From IMG/VR virus record IMGVR_UViG_3300044627_002766, positions 1-41,056 of that record: a DNA stretch of 41,056 nucleotides; one strand, written 5' to 3'. Source of the stretch: a virus. A model generated the notes under the pieces. The model had not been told where the DNA came from, searched no databases, and saw only the letters and a program-made list of their open reading frames with translations. Made by a program: the position numbers and the translations under genes. Within the stretch, counting starts at the first letter, position 1. Each line of letters starts with the position of its first letter. Shown here piece by piece: positions 1 to 7,551 of the stretch.

Positions 1-5
1 TTGTA

Positions 6-356
6 ATGAGCAGCGGCTACCAAATTAATTCATTGGACGGCGAACGCTGCCAAGGCATTTTTGAACCGCCTGACCACACTGCAAAGAGTACCTCTGCTGC
101 ACGCGGTGCTTTAAAGGTAGCCACAGGTGGTCGCCGTACTAGCGAATGGCTGTTCTCACTAGCACACGAATACGCCCACTTTCTACAGTGGATGCGTGAT
201 GACCCTATTTTCAACGAGAAAGACTACTACACCTTGGAAGAAGCCACCGAGCGGGAAGCACTGGAAATCTGCCGAGAATTCAGATTGCCCATGCCTCGCC
301 GTGTACTGCTGCGAGAAAAAAAGAATTACCTTAAGAAACTCAAGGGGGGTGTGTAA
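6..356 (+). CDS. Putative zinc metallopeptidase-like protein (HExxH)
   Basis: The 116-residue product contains HEYAH at residues 54-58, an HExxH zinc-binding motif of the gluzincin type. It sits in a hydrophobic helix (SLAHEYAHFLQW) and is followed by an acidic helix at about 77-90 with E79, E83 and E86, any of which could be the third zinc ligand. The layout recalls ImmA/IrrE-type or small phage metallopeptidases, but the family is not certain. The ATG overlaps a TAA (TAATG) at the window edge, so an upstream gene probably ends here and translation may be coupled; no clear ribosome site is visible. The C-terminus is basic. A substrate cannot be inferred. The protein could also be a catalytically dead structural relative. 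Confidence 0.55.
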   Translation: MSSGYQINSLDGERCQGIFEPPDHTAKSTSAARGALKVATGGRRTSEWLFSLAHEYAHFLQWMRDDPIFNEKDYYTLEEATEREALEICREFRLPMPRRVLLREKKNYLKKLKGGV

Positions 357-380
357 TAGATAGAGCGGAGGATTTACACT

Positions 381-668
381 ATGCCCGTATACGAATACCA
401 TTGTGAGAAATGCAGCGGCGCGTGGGAGACGGTGCTGCCTATCCCAGAACGCGACTCCCCGTGTGCTGCCCCGTGTCCCAAATGTAAAAAGCGGAAATGC
501 GTGCGGCGTGGGGTGAGTGTGTGTACGATGGGGGTGGACGCTACCAAGGGGCCAGGCAGCGAGTTCAAGGCGTTAATGAATAAAATGAAGCGGGGACAGC
601 CCAAGTCCACACACAACACTTTAGATAAAGCCGCAAGTCTGCGTGGTAAAAAATACGGCGCAATGTAA
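381..668 (+). CDS. FmdB-type zinc-ribbon protein
   Basis: The 95-residue protein starts MPVYEYHCEKC, the classic N-terminus of FmdB/CxxC_CxxC putative regulatory proteins. Two cysteine pairs, C8-x2-C11 and a second CPKC near residue 33, should bind one zinc ion in a ribbon. The rest is lysine-rich with no recognisable domain. It follows the HExxH gene by 24 bases and has a purine-rich site (gcggagg) before the ATG. Small zinc ribbons of this type are common in aquatic T4-like phages, but their role is unknown; nucleic-acid or protein binding is an inference. Confidence 0.7.
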   Translation: MPVYEYHCEKCSGAWETVLPIPERDSPCAAPCPKCKKRKCVRRGVSVCTMGVDATKGPGSEFKALMNKMKRGQPKSTHNTLDKAASLRGKKYGAM

Positions 669-710
669 AGCCGTATCACACGCTCAACCCTATTATTTCA
701 GGTATTCCGT

Positions 711-760
711 AATGTGGGGCAGAGTGGGGCGATGTGGTGCAATATTCTCAAATATTAGAC
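711..760 (+). repeat. Five 10-bp periodic units upstream of the 809 gene
   Basis: Five consecutive decamers show clear periodicity. Units 1-3 each end in a G-rich heptamer (GTGGGGC at 714 and 724, GTGGTGC at 734). Units 4-5 each begin AATATT (741 and 751). The spacing of exactly one helical turn would put the motifs on one face of the helix, as in operator or iteron arrays. They lie in the largest gene-free gap of the window (669-808, about 140 bases), where no late-promoter octamer is visible. Their function is not known. Confidence 0.4.
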
Positions 761-808
761 AGAAACGCCCATAGCATTCAGATATAGGGGTTTCCTACAT
801 ATTTGCAC

Positions 809-1222
809 ATGAAATCGTTTTCTGCACACCTCGCCACCAACACACACAGCCCACGCCCTCGTGGCGAGTACTTTGTTAGTAGATTTACCATTACTGGAAC
901 CGTGATCTCTGCGGTAGCCGTACACGGGCGGCTAACCAAAAACTACAGAAATAAAAAACTGTTTTGGCGGTGGCGTGTGCGTATACACACATCCGAAGGG
1001 TGGATGCTCATGGGGTATATCGGCACGAGCGAAACACGGGAAGACCTGCCTCCGCTCCGTGTGGGCGACACCGTGGAAGTACGCGACCTTGTGCTGTCCA
1101 GAACCACAGGCGGTGCTTGGGCAGAACGAAACGCAGTAGTGGGCGCACCACTAGACTACCGCTCCAACCTGTTCTCTCGCCAACTACACGGCACGATTAA
1201 AAGGGGTACAACCACCGTATGA
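809..1222 (+). CDS. Hypothetical protein, possibly OB-fold-like
   Basis: I chose the ATG at 809 (MKSFSAHLATN) over an in-frame TTG six bases upstream because the N-terminus then matches the F-x-x-[HY]-L pattern of neighbouring proteins. From about residue 25 the protein is beta-rich: TGTVISAVAVHG, RWRVRIHTSEGWMLMGYI, LRVGDTVEVRDLVLS. The strand spacing and the GDTVEV segment resemble small OB-like nucleic-acid-binding domains, which is only a fold guess. The gene ends in ATGA, overlapping the next start, so the two are probably co-translated. Confidence 0.5.
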   Translation: MKSFSAHLATNTHSPRPRGEYFVSRFTITGTVISAVAVHGRLTKNYRNKKLFWRWRVRIHTSEGWMLMGYIGTSETREDLPPLRVGDTVEVRDLVLSRTTGGAWAERNAVVGAPLDYRSNLFSRQLHGTIKRGTTTV

Positions 1223-1638
1223 AACGCTTTGCCGCCCACATCACCGAAGCCGCCACCGACGCAGCACGCCGTAAAAGCCGTATGGAGTCGTCCATGAGTG
1301 CGTTCATGGAAAAGGTACGGCACAGTTCGCGTACCCACGCAGTCATTCACGCGTGGATACTAATGGAACCCGAACAGCACAGTGGCAACAGGCTTACACC
1401 TGCTTCCAGTGGCAAAACGCCTGTACACGCATGGGTGGAAGACGCTACCGATTCCCAATATGTGTACCACTACCGTGGGGAGTACTGGTGGAATCCGTCT
1501 CGTGGTGACTGGTGGATGCGTGGGCGTACCCGTGTACACAAGAGTGACGCACGAGCGGACTGGGACAAATTGGAACGCACCGCTGTGGGCACAGGCGAGT
1601 GGAGTGACGGTGTGCTGACAGTGTTGAGTGTCAAGTAA
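1219..1638 (+). CDS. Hypothetical protein with capsid-leader-like N-terminus
   Basis: The 139-residue product begins MKRFAAHITEAATD. HITE-A fits the [LI]-x-E/A cleavage signal used by T4-type prohead proteases, suggesting it may be packaged in the head and trimmed. The body has two HAW motifs (VIHAWIL and VHAWVEDA, about 22 residues apart) and a tryptophan-rich stretch (YWWNPSRGDWWMRG). I do not recognise the family. The start overlaps the upstream stop (ATGA), and the next gene begins within a few bases of its end. Confidence 0.55.
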   Translation: MKRFAAHITEAATDAARRKSRMESSMSAFMEKVRHSSRTHAVIHAWILMEPEQHSGNRLTPASSGKTPVHAWVEDATDSQYVYHYRGEYWWNPSRGDWWMRGRTRVHKSDARADWDKLERTAVGTGEWSDGVLTVLSVK

Positions 1639-1642
1639 AAGT

Positions 1643-1870
1643 ATGAAATGCCCCCACACATTCTTTGCCGAAGCACGGCTCGCACGCGACTCGCTTAGTG
1701 CTTTGGGTGCGGCAAACACAAACGATTTGCGGGAGTATCCGGGCGCACGGGGTGAGCGTGCCCACAAGCGGTTGCACCGTGAAATTGCTAAAGTGCTGAA
1801 GGGGCGGCTGTCCAAGACTGGAGCCGAACTTGCAGTGGGTATGAACGAAGCGCGGAGCCGTAAACACTAA
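1643..1870 (+). CDS. Small basic hypothetical protein
   Basis: A 75-residue basic protein starting MKCPHTFFAEARLARDSLSALG. FFAE-A again resembles the [LIF]-x-E/A prohead-cleavage pattern. The start is uncertain: an in-frame GTG at 1628 would add five residues, and no strong ribosome site is visible for either. The stop TAA is embedded in a CTAAATA late-promoter-like motif that probably drives the next gene. No domain is recognised beyond a lysine/arginine-rich helical body. Confidence 0.5.
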   Translation: MKCPHTFFAEARLARDSLSALGAANTNDLREYPGARGERAHKRLHREIAKVLKGRLSKTGAELAVGMNEARSRKH

Positions 1871-1873
1871 ATA
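1867..1873 (+). promoter_or_regulatory. Late-promoter-like CTAAATA
   Basis: CTAAATA lies 24 bases before the ATG at 1898 and includes the stop codon of the preceding gene. The same heptamer recurs before several genes here and matches the T4-type late promoter core (TATAAATA). Confidence 0.6.
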
Positions 1874-1897
1874 ATAAAAACAGGAGAACAACCCCAC

Positions 1898-2839
1898 ATG
1901 AACCCCATCCACAACCCCTTTTCTCGTGACGAACACCCTGATCTGACCGCTGCCATTAACGGCGTGGTGAACGGGCAACCCCGACCTGTAGAGGAAGACA
2001 TCCAAACCCCTGCTCGTGAGCGGCAGATGAAGCGCAAGATGAAGGCAGCAGAACACGGCAGCGACGCAGCGTCTAGCCGCTACATTCAGGCATGGGACGC
2101 AGAAGCCAAGTCTCCTGACACCAACCCCAAGGCAGCAAAGGCACTTCGTGCGGCTGGAGAGCGTTTCAACGCAGCAGTAAAAAAGCGAAATGCACTGTAC
2201 ACCACTCAACGCAAGGAAGGCAGCAGCAAAAAGACATACGGTGTGGGCGGCAAGGTGGTGCGTGAATCCGCGTCTCCACAAGGCGGTGACAAAAAGCCGT
2301 TCAACCCATTCAACCCCACGCTGGGCGATCTGCTCCGCTCAAAGCAACAGGACAAAAAAGCACCAAAGGGCAAGCCTGTAAAGGAAGCCGTGACACCTGC
2401 TCAACAAAAGGTGTTTGCCCGTGAACGGGAGCGGATGCTGAACGCACTCAACAACCCCAAGCAGAAACTCTCACCCACCGAGCGTGAAGCAGTGCTGGCT
2501 CGTGGGGCGCGCAATGCTGCTGCCGAAACCCGCAAAGGTGCGGTGTCACCCACTGGTGAGAAGTCACCCATCCATTCCGCAGCCAAGGCACACCACGAGT
2601 ACGCTCGTCGTGAAAGCAAGAAACTGGATGCAATAGCCAAGCGCAAGGTACAGGAAGGCGCACAACTAGACGAACGCATCATTGACGAAGTGGATTTCTT
2701 TCAAGCGTCCAAGAATCTGCTTACAGGCAAAGGCTTCAAGACCAACCGTGAGGTGAGTGGCGCACGAGTAAACGCCAACATGGCAGCAATGCAGCGTCGT
2801 AAAGCACGAGCAGCCAAGACAGCCAAGAAAACTAAATAA
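1898..2839 (+). CDS. Basic modular protein, probable virion-internal
   Basis: The 313-residue protein is rich in K, R and A and largely helical or disordered. Residues 32-44 hold EEDIQTPARERQM and residues 113-123 TYGVGGKVVRE; the same ordered pair of motifs occurs in three other proteins of this window (genes at 2860, 16407 and minus-strand 21347). A second segment near 155 (VKEAVTPAQQ) and an acidic IDEVDFF segment near residue 260 recall the IDE motifs of the larger modular proteins. No enzymatic residues are evident. Strong positive charge, a late-promoter motif and sequence-sharing neighbours suggest a DNA-associated head-interior protein; this is inference. The start has aggaga upstream. 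Confidence 0.6.
   Translation: MNPIHNPFSRDEHPDLTAAINGVVNGQPRPVEEDIQTPARERQMKRKMKAAEHGSDAASSRYIQAWDAEAKSPDTNPKAAKALRAAGERFNAAVKKRNALYTTQRKEGSSKKTYGVGGKVVRESASPQGGDKKPFNPFNPTLGDLLRSKQQDKKAPKGKPVKEAVTPAQQKVFARERERMLNALNNPKQKLSPTEREAVLARGARNAAAETRKGAVSPTGEKSPIHSAAKAHHEYARRESKKLDAIAKRKVQEGAQLDERIIDEVDFFQASKNLLTGKGFKTNREVSGARVNANMAAMQRRKARAAKTAKKTK
2832..2838 (+). promoter_or_regulatory. Late-promoter-like CTAAATA
   Basis: CTAAATA overlaps the last codons and TAA of the upstream gene and lies 21 bases before the ATG at 2860. Same motif and spacing as at 1867 and 3475. Confidence 0.6.
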
Positions 2840-2859
2840 CAGCACAAGGAGATACACTA

Positions 2860-3420
2860 ATGGCACGATTCAACACCAACACATTCCGTTCGCTCAACGA
2901 GAGCATTGCACGCATCCAAAACCCAATTGCTGCACTGGACGAGGCTATGGAGTACACCAGTATTCTTGAAGCAGTAATTCTTGACCTTTGCGAAGCACTA
3001 GACCTTGATCCACAGGCACTACTAGAAGACTTGCAGACTCCTGAACGAGATTACGAAATGTACTCAAGCATCCGTAAAAAGAAACAGGCAGCGGATAAGC
3101 ATAGACTCAAGGCAAAAGACACATCAACGCCTGCACGCAAGCGAGCAGCGGTTGCACATAAACTCAAGGCAAAAGACGCAGCAGCGGATGCACGCAAACT
3201 CAAGGCAACAGACGCAGCAGAAAAGGCTGACAAAGAGAATGTGTACGGCACGGGTGGCAAAGTGGTGGATACTCGTACAGCGTACAATCAGCGAGTAAAT
3301 CGTAAATGGACTGCCGCAGACAAGAAAGAGTGGGCACGAACTCACTACGGTAATACGGGGCGAGAAATAGAGTACGATGACAGCAGGAGCACCATCCCTT
3401 ACAGGAATTACAAACGGTAA
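2860..3420 (+). CDS. Virion-internal-like protein, paralogue of the minus-strand 21347 gene
   Basis: The 186-residue protein starts with TFRSLNESIARIQNP at residues 8-22, where SLNE-S fits a prohead-cleavage-like leader. An acidic helical region follows, and then LLEDLQTPERDYEM (54-67). A basic region at about 80-125 contains three LKA[KT]D units (HRLKAKD, HKLKAKD, RKLKATD), a small internal amplification. VYGTGGKVVD at 128-137 completes the module seen in four proteins here. The N-terminal 67 residues are closely related to the protein encoded at 21958-21347 on the other strand, and both genes are followed by the same terminator. aaggaga precedes the start. Function unknown; encapsidation is inferred. 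Confidence 0.65.
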   Translation: MARFNTNTFRSLNESIARIQNPIAALDEAMEYTSILEAVILDLCEALDLDPQALLEDLQTPERDYEMYSSIRKKKQAADKHRLKAKDTSTPARKRAAVAHKLKAKDAAADARKLKATDAAEKADKENVYGTGGKVVDTRTAYNQRVNRKWTAADKKEWARTHYGNTGREIEYDDSRSTIPYRNYKR

Positions 3421-3443
3421 ACCCAAAATCAATTTGTAAAAAA

Positions 3444-3470
3444 GAATCCCCCCGCAAGGGGGTTTTTCTT
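3444..3470 (+). terminator. Rho-independent terminator with GCAA loop
   Basis: Stem CCCCC (3449-3453)/GGGGG (3458-3462) closes a GCAA tetraloop and is followed by TTTTTCTTTT. The stem, loop and T-tract are identical to the minus-strand terminator at 21291-21316 behind the paralogous gene. Confidence 0.85.
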
Positions 3471-3474
3471 TTGC

Positions 3475-3481
3475 CTAAATA
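3475..3481 (+). promoter_or_regulatory. Late-promoter-like CTAAATA
   Basis: CTAAATA directly follows the terminator and lies 21 bases before the ATG at 3503, so it restarts transcription for the next block. Confidence 0.65.
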
Positions 3482-3502
3482 ATTGCTATAACGGAGAAGC
3501 AC

Positions 3503-4423
3503 ATGCCATCAAACACAGACCTAGCAGATGTGAATGAAATTTATGTTGGTTATTTACTGGCAGGTAGTAAATGGTGGGATGCCGAAGCAAAAAATCAATT
3601 CAATCGCAAATCCAAGGTGATTGGTGCGTCACGAACTGCTATTCAAATTGAACGGGCAGAACGAATGGTTGAAGAGTTTTTGATATGGGCAAAAGCACAC
3701 AAATACTCTGGAAAAGTAAAAAAGGTGTGGTGGACTGCACGACCGGGTGTGCTGTCTCGTGCGGTTGGACGAGAAGTAGACTCACGCAAGAATCCCACAG
3801 ACATTCTTATACAATTCACCAGAGGGCCAGTTGACGGATTCTTGGGTCTGTCCGCAAAATCCACATCAGGTGGGGGTGATATTGGTTTCAAGAATCCGGG
3901 TATTGGAACCGTGGAAGCCGCACTTGAAGTGGATTTGAGCACTGTGCTCACAGAAGCAGTAACCACTGCTGTAAAAAAATTTAAACTACCAGAAAACTCA
4001 AAAGCACGAAAAGACGCTATTCGTAACAAACCCGGCGTACAAAAACAAACACAAGAGATAGGATCACAAGTGCTTGCCAAGGTGCGAGACATCATGTACA
4101 CCCGCTTGAACGAACTTGATAGTTTAAAGTTGCGTGATTACATATTGAAAAATTGGTTGGATGCCAGTAATGATTTATACCCACCGTATGTTAAAGTCAC
4201 GGGCATGGGCGACAAACCGGGAAAGATTACTGCCAAAGTAGACGACCCGCTCAAGAACAAAAAACTTGACGCAATTATGAAGGGTGAAATTTCAATAGAA
4301 AAAGTTGGAAACGAATCAATAGGTGTGAGTGCAAGTGGTAAAAAAATCCTGAAAATGAGAGCCAAGTTTGAATCTGAAAAATTAGCGTCCACCATTAAAT
4401 TTTCGGGTGATCCGTGGAGTTGA
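3503..4423 (+). CDS. Putative PD-(D/E)xK-like nuclease family protein
   Basis: The 306-residue protein has a central conserved-looking block: VWWTARPGVLSRAVG (75-89), NPTDILIQF (97-105, D100) and LGLSAKSTSGGGDIGFKNPG (114-133, K119). A PTD strand followed about 17 residues later by SxK is the layout of PD-(D/E)xK endonucleases, including Cfr10I-type enzymes where the usual Glu of ExK is displaced. I recall related proteins in aquatic T4-like phages but cannot name a family. No capsid leader is obvious (MPSNTDLADVNEIYVGYLL). Its base use is more AT-rich than neighbouring genes. Alternatively it could be a non-catalytic structural protein. Confidence 0.5.
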   Translation: MPSNTDLADVNEIYVGYLLAGSKWWDAEAKNQFNRKSKVIGASRTAIQIERAERMVEEFLIWAKAHKYSGKVKKVWWTARPGVLSRAVGREVDSRKNPTDILIQFTRGPVDGFLGLSAKSTSGGGDIGFKNPGIGTVEAALEVDLSTVLTEAVTTAVKKFKLPENSKARKDAIRNKPGVQKQTQEIGSQVLAKVRDIMYTRLNELDSLKLRDYILKNWLDASNDLYPPYVKVTGMGDKPGKITAKVDDPLKNKKLDAIMKGEISIEKVGNESIGVSASGKKILKMRAKFESEKLASTIKFSGDPWS

Positions 4424-4454
4424 AACCTGCTCTACATATTCTAAAGGAAAACAC

Positions 4455-5225
4455 ATGAAAGACTATTTCCAATTTATCCGTAATCTACACGAGCGTCTAG
4501 GCATTTACGATAACCCTAATGCTTTTGACCCAGCGAGTGCTGATCCTGAATCTCCTCGTGCTCGTAAACTAACACACGAATTTGATCGCAGGATGCGTGC
4601 AGCAGGCACAAGCAAGGGGTACAAGCAAGCCCTGTCCGCAGCGTGGGCAGGAATTCGTGCCAAGCGTAAAGCAGCAGCACAAAAGCCGTCTCGTACTCCG
4701 TATCCGTGGGGCAACAAGACCAGCATTGCAGGCTGGTGGAATCCCAAACTGGAAAACTACACATTCTCGCACAGCAACGGCTACCATGTAACACAATTGG
4801 TAAGAAACCCGTCTCGTTTCGGTATTAGTCAGCAAGAATTGTATGAAGGATTAAAAAAAGAGGGATACTACTATAATCAAAGGGGTTTGGGTTGGTACGA
4901 CAAAAACGGAGACGAGCACATGTACACTGCTGAACGAGTCAAAGAGCGAATAGAAAAAGAGGACATGGATTTGGCTTACGAAGTCCAGCGTGTTGCGTAC
5001 ATAAAGGGTTGGCTCAAAGTGTACAGCGGTGGAGAAAAAACACCGTCTCTTGAAGGCATTGATCGCAGTTCCATTAAAGCCGCACTTCGTGAAATACTAT
5101 CCGTGCGACCAGAAATAATAGATTTGGGCGGCAGCGTAGAAATCTTTGAAGTAGGCTTGGTACGAAACACACAGAAACTCCGCTGGCTGCGTGGCAAAGA
5201 AATACTAGATTACCTGAACTCGTAA
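4455..5225 (+). CDS. Hypothetical protein with capsid-leader-like N-terminus
   Basis: I chose the ATG at 4455 over an in-frame start at 4407 because aaagga lies six bases upstream and the N-terminus becomes MKDYFQFIRNLHERLG, matching other leader-bearing proteins. Residues about 20-60 include SPRARKLTHEFDRRMRAAG and a helical SxGYKQALSAAWAG-like segment. The remainder is mixed alpha/beta with no recognised motif. TAATG overlap couples it to the next gene. Probably a late, head-associated protein by context; enzymatic function unknown. Confidence 0.55.
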   Translation: MKDYFQFIRNLHERLGIYDNPNAFDPASADPESPRARKLTHEFDRRMRAAGTSKGYKQALSAAWAGIRAKRKAAAQKPSRTPYPWGNKTSIAGWWNPKLENYTFSHSNGYHVTQLVRNPSRFGISQQELYEGLKKEGYYYNQRGLGWYDKNGDEHMYTAERVKERIEKEDMDLAYEVQRVAYIKGWLKVYSGGEKTPSLEGIDRSSIKAALREILSVRPEIIDLGGSVEIFEVGLVRNTQKLRWLRGKEILDYLNS

Positions 5226-5710
5226 TGCACCACGATTTCCGCTCATATCTGACTGAACTGTACGACAAGCCGTTTCGGGTTGTGAAAAAGGTGGAAGCCC
5301 CCGATCACGCTGCGTACCACTACACAGACGGTGACGAAGCCGATCCCAAAGCAGACTACTTGGTTATAAACTTTGGGTACATTCAGCCACAAGACGAAGG
5401 TTGGGACATGGATTTTACACGCGGTGGTTCTACTGCACTCACAGGTGAAGGCAAGGCTACACAGGTGTTTGCAACAGTCATGGACGGGTTCAAACGATTT
5501 GTTAAACGCTACGCTCCAAAAACGGTTTCATTCACCGCAGCCAAATCAGAAGTAAACGCAAAAACATATTCGTACAGTTCAGGCTCGCGTGTAAAACTGT
5601 ACAACTCGCTTATCAAGCGATACGCTGCACAAGCAGGATACCGTCTTGAGTCAACAAAATCCTTGGGCATGGGGCGTGAACTGTTTGTGTTGGAGCGAAT
5701 TGCCCAATGA
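5225..5710 (+). CDS. Leader-bearing protein with GNAT-like C-terminal region
   Basis: The 161-residue product begins MHHDFRSYLTELYDKPF, an excellent fit to the F-x-x-Y-L-x-E leader. The core contains WDMDFTRGGSTALTGEG, a helix VFATVMDGFKRFV, a strand KTVSFTAAKS, then SRVKLYNSLIKRYAAQAGYRL. Strand-helix-strand with a terminal R-x-KLY...GY helix resembles acetyltransferase (GNAT) topology, and I recall this family in aquatic T4-like phages. Catalytic ability is unproven. The following gene shares the same C-terminal pattern. ATGA overlap with the next start suggests coupled translation. Confidence 0.6.
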   Translation: MHHDFRSYLTELYDKPFRVVKKVEAPDHAAYHYTDGDEADPKADYLVINFGYIQPQDEGWDMDFTRGGSTALTGEGKATQVFATVMDGFKRFVKRYAPKTVSFTAAKSEVNAKTYSYSSGSRVKLYNSLIKRYAAQAGYRLESTKSLGMGRELFVLERIAQ

Positions 5711-6657
5711 GCCGTCTACAGTTCAAATCGTATCTGACCGAAGCGTTTACTCGCCCTGCACCGTGGCTAGAACTCACCAAGCCCACAATATGGGGTCGGG
5801 TTGGCAAGTACGAAGACTTGATGCACCACAGGTACTTTGCAGTTAGCCGCAACGAAGGCTTGGACACCGAGATTGGTGTTGACAAGGGAAACGCAGGCAG
5901 AAAATACCACAGCGGCTACGGTGTTCCTGTACAAAGCGGTGAGCAGATGGACAAGTGGGTACAGGAAAAGGTTTCGCCGCTTCTGATTCCCCAAGGCATG
6001 TTATACTTGCCCAGTATTCAAGCCCACATTTTCCGTGTGTCGTTTGGGCACGCATTTGTGTGGGGCGAGAACAAGGGCAGCGAAATTCGTCCACTCGTGA
6101 CAGCAGACGGTAAACGGATATACGAATTGTCTTTTGCCCGTCTAGCGTTTCCTGTCCATTTGGACAAGATAAGCGGACACTACTACTGGTCAGACGAACA
6201 CATTGCGGACTGGAACACTAGTAACGATTTTGTGGACAACGATGTGGGCGACCTGAACCCACGCCAGTCCATCGGGGTGTTTGGCACGGTGATAGAGATT
6301 GCCAAAGCGTTTACCCGCCGACCTGATTTTGGTGGGCTACTGTTTGGTCGCAAGCAGGACGCTAAATCGTCTCGTGGGCGCATCTACGGTGGGCTAGCCC
6401 AACGGGTGGGTGCGTCTATTGGGCTAAAGTCCTACGAATTCCCACAGGGTGATCGCCATTTCAGCGATATGGGCGGGCCGAGCACAGACACGGTGCTGGT
6501 GGTGAAAAGCAAAAGTATTTACGACGAGTGTGTGGCTATTGCAGACGAAGCGTCCCGAGCACAACGGGGCGTGGACTCTATGGTTGCAGGGCTACAAGCG
6601 TATGGTGCGTCGCTGAACAAGCCTAAATATAAACCCATACAACAAATCAAATATTAA
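5707..6657 (+). CDS. Leader-bearing paralogue-like protein
   Basis: The 316-residue product starts MSRLQFKSYLTEAFTRP, nearly the same leader as the gene upstream (F-[KR]-SYLTE). Its residues about 200-245 (VFGTVIEIAKAF, GLLFGRKQDAKSSRGRIY, LAQRVGASIG) align in order with the VFATV...SFTAAK...SRVKLYNSL segment of the neighbour, so the two appear to share a fold and perhaps arose by tandem duplication. The N-terminal half (GRVGKYEDLMHHRYFAVS and onward) is unrecognised. The promoter for the next gene lies just downstream. Confidence 0.55.
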   Translation: MSRLQFKSYLTEAFTRPAPWLELTKPTIWGRVGKYEDLMHHRYFAVSRNEGLDTEIGVDKGNAGRKYHSGYGVPVQSGEQMDKWVQEKVSPLLIPQGMLYLPSIQAHIFRVSFGHAFVWGENKGSEIRPLVTADGKRIYELSFARLAFPVHLDKISGHYYWSDEHIADWNTSNDFVDNDVGDLNPRQSIGVFGTVIEIAKAFTRRPDFGGLLFGRKQDAKSSRGRIYGGLAQRVGASIGLKSYEFPQGDRHFSDMGGPSTDTVLVVKSKSIYDECVAIADEASRAQRGVDSMVAGLQAYGASLNKPKYKPIQQIKY

Positions 6658-6683
6658 ACTCCGTGGGTGACGCTACAGAAATG

Positions 6684-6691
6684 AATAAATA
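6684..6691 (+). promoter_or_regulatory. Late-promoter-like AATAAATA
   Basis: AATAAATA in a 77-base intergenic gap, 43 bases before the ATG at 6735. It gives the downstream gene its own leader with an AAAGGA ribosome site at 6722-6727. Confidence 0.6.
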
Positions 6692-6734
6692 AGTAGACAA
6701 GGCAATTACTCCCCCCAATCGAAAGGACATTCCG

Positions 6735-7544
6735 ATGGCATTTACCGCAGGATCAGTAGAACTAGCACGAGCCAACAAACTAGGCAACATTCTCGCCCAC
6801 CTTTTTACCTCTCACGGTGTAAGCGGTGCAATTGGTCGCACAGGCGCACAGATGATTGAAAAAATGGCGAGAAAACTGGGCTTTGGTATTACTGGTTTGA
6901 CTACCGGTACTGGATTCCCTCCTTTTGGCACAATCTATCCGGGATTGCTACCTAATACACCAGAATTTGCCACGGAGGCTGAACTACAGAATCCCCGTGG
7001 TAGCACTCTGCCAAATGGAAATATAATTGGAGCAAATGAAGGACAAACTGTTGGTATTTTCCTAAAGAAGTTTGTTCGTAGCGGCGCAGACCATAGGGCT
7101 GTCATGTATTCCGGCATTTCATTGGGTGGAACACTAAGTCCCGGTGCAACTGGTGCAACTGCTTGGGGAATAGTTGGTGGGGTAACACTAGACACTGGAG
7201 ACAGAATTAATTTCGGTGGGGCTTTCAGCAATAATGATTTTGCGGTTGTTGGTAGTCCAAGAGGATTCACTTTGGCTTCGGCAGCAACACGACAAATTGC
7301 TTTTGCATCTCCGTGGGCTGGTGCTACAAAATCCCCAGGAACTCTTTTTACCGTTGAAACAATTGGAGTAAATGCTTTTACAGGTGTTGCTGGGCCTACA
7401 GGTGGTCAGCCTAACAATACTGCTGTAGTGGCAGGAGCAACTTTTGAAAACTTCGCAAGCGGAACACAAGTAAATGCAGGATTTACCGCAATGATTTATT
7501 TCAATGCTCCTGTTAGTGGTAGCGGTACTTGGAACATAAACTGA
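6735..7544 (+). CDS. Probable virion structural protein
   Basis: The 269-residue protein is rich in G, A, T, F and N with little charge, unlike the basic proteins around it. It has alternating short beta-type segments (TVGIFLKKF, GIVGGVTL, INFGGAFSNNDFAVVG, TAMIYFNAPVSGSGTW), typical of a beta-rich capsid-surface or tail component. Residues 1-55 look helical with an amphipathic stretch. It has its own late-promoter-like motif and a strong ribosome site, suggesting high expression. No family recognised. A head decoration or other abundant structural role is inferred from composition only. Confidence 0.55.
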   Translation: MAFTAGSVELARANKLGNILAHLFTSHGVSGAIGRTGAQMIEKMARKLGFGITGLTTGTGFPPFGTIYPGLLPNTPEFATEAELQNPRGSTLPNGNIIGANEGQTVGIFLKKFVRSGADHRAVMYSGISLGGTLSPGATGATAWGIVGGVTLDTGDRINFGGAFSNNDFAVVGSPRGFTLASAATRQIAFASPWAGATKSPGTLFTVETIGVNAFTGVAGPTGGQPNNTAVVAGATFENFASGTQVNAGFTAMIYFNAPVSGSGTWNIN

Positions 7545-7551
7545 GTGGTAT

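Noticed and set aside
1631-2281. 216-codon minus-strand frame with hydrophobic and Cys-rich stretches
   Set aside because: Antisense to two plus-strand genes with promoter and ribosome-site support; no start signals of its own.
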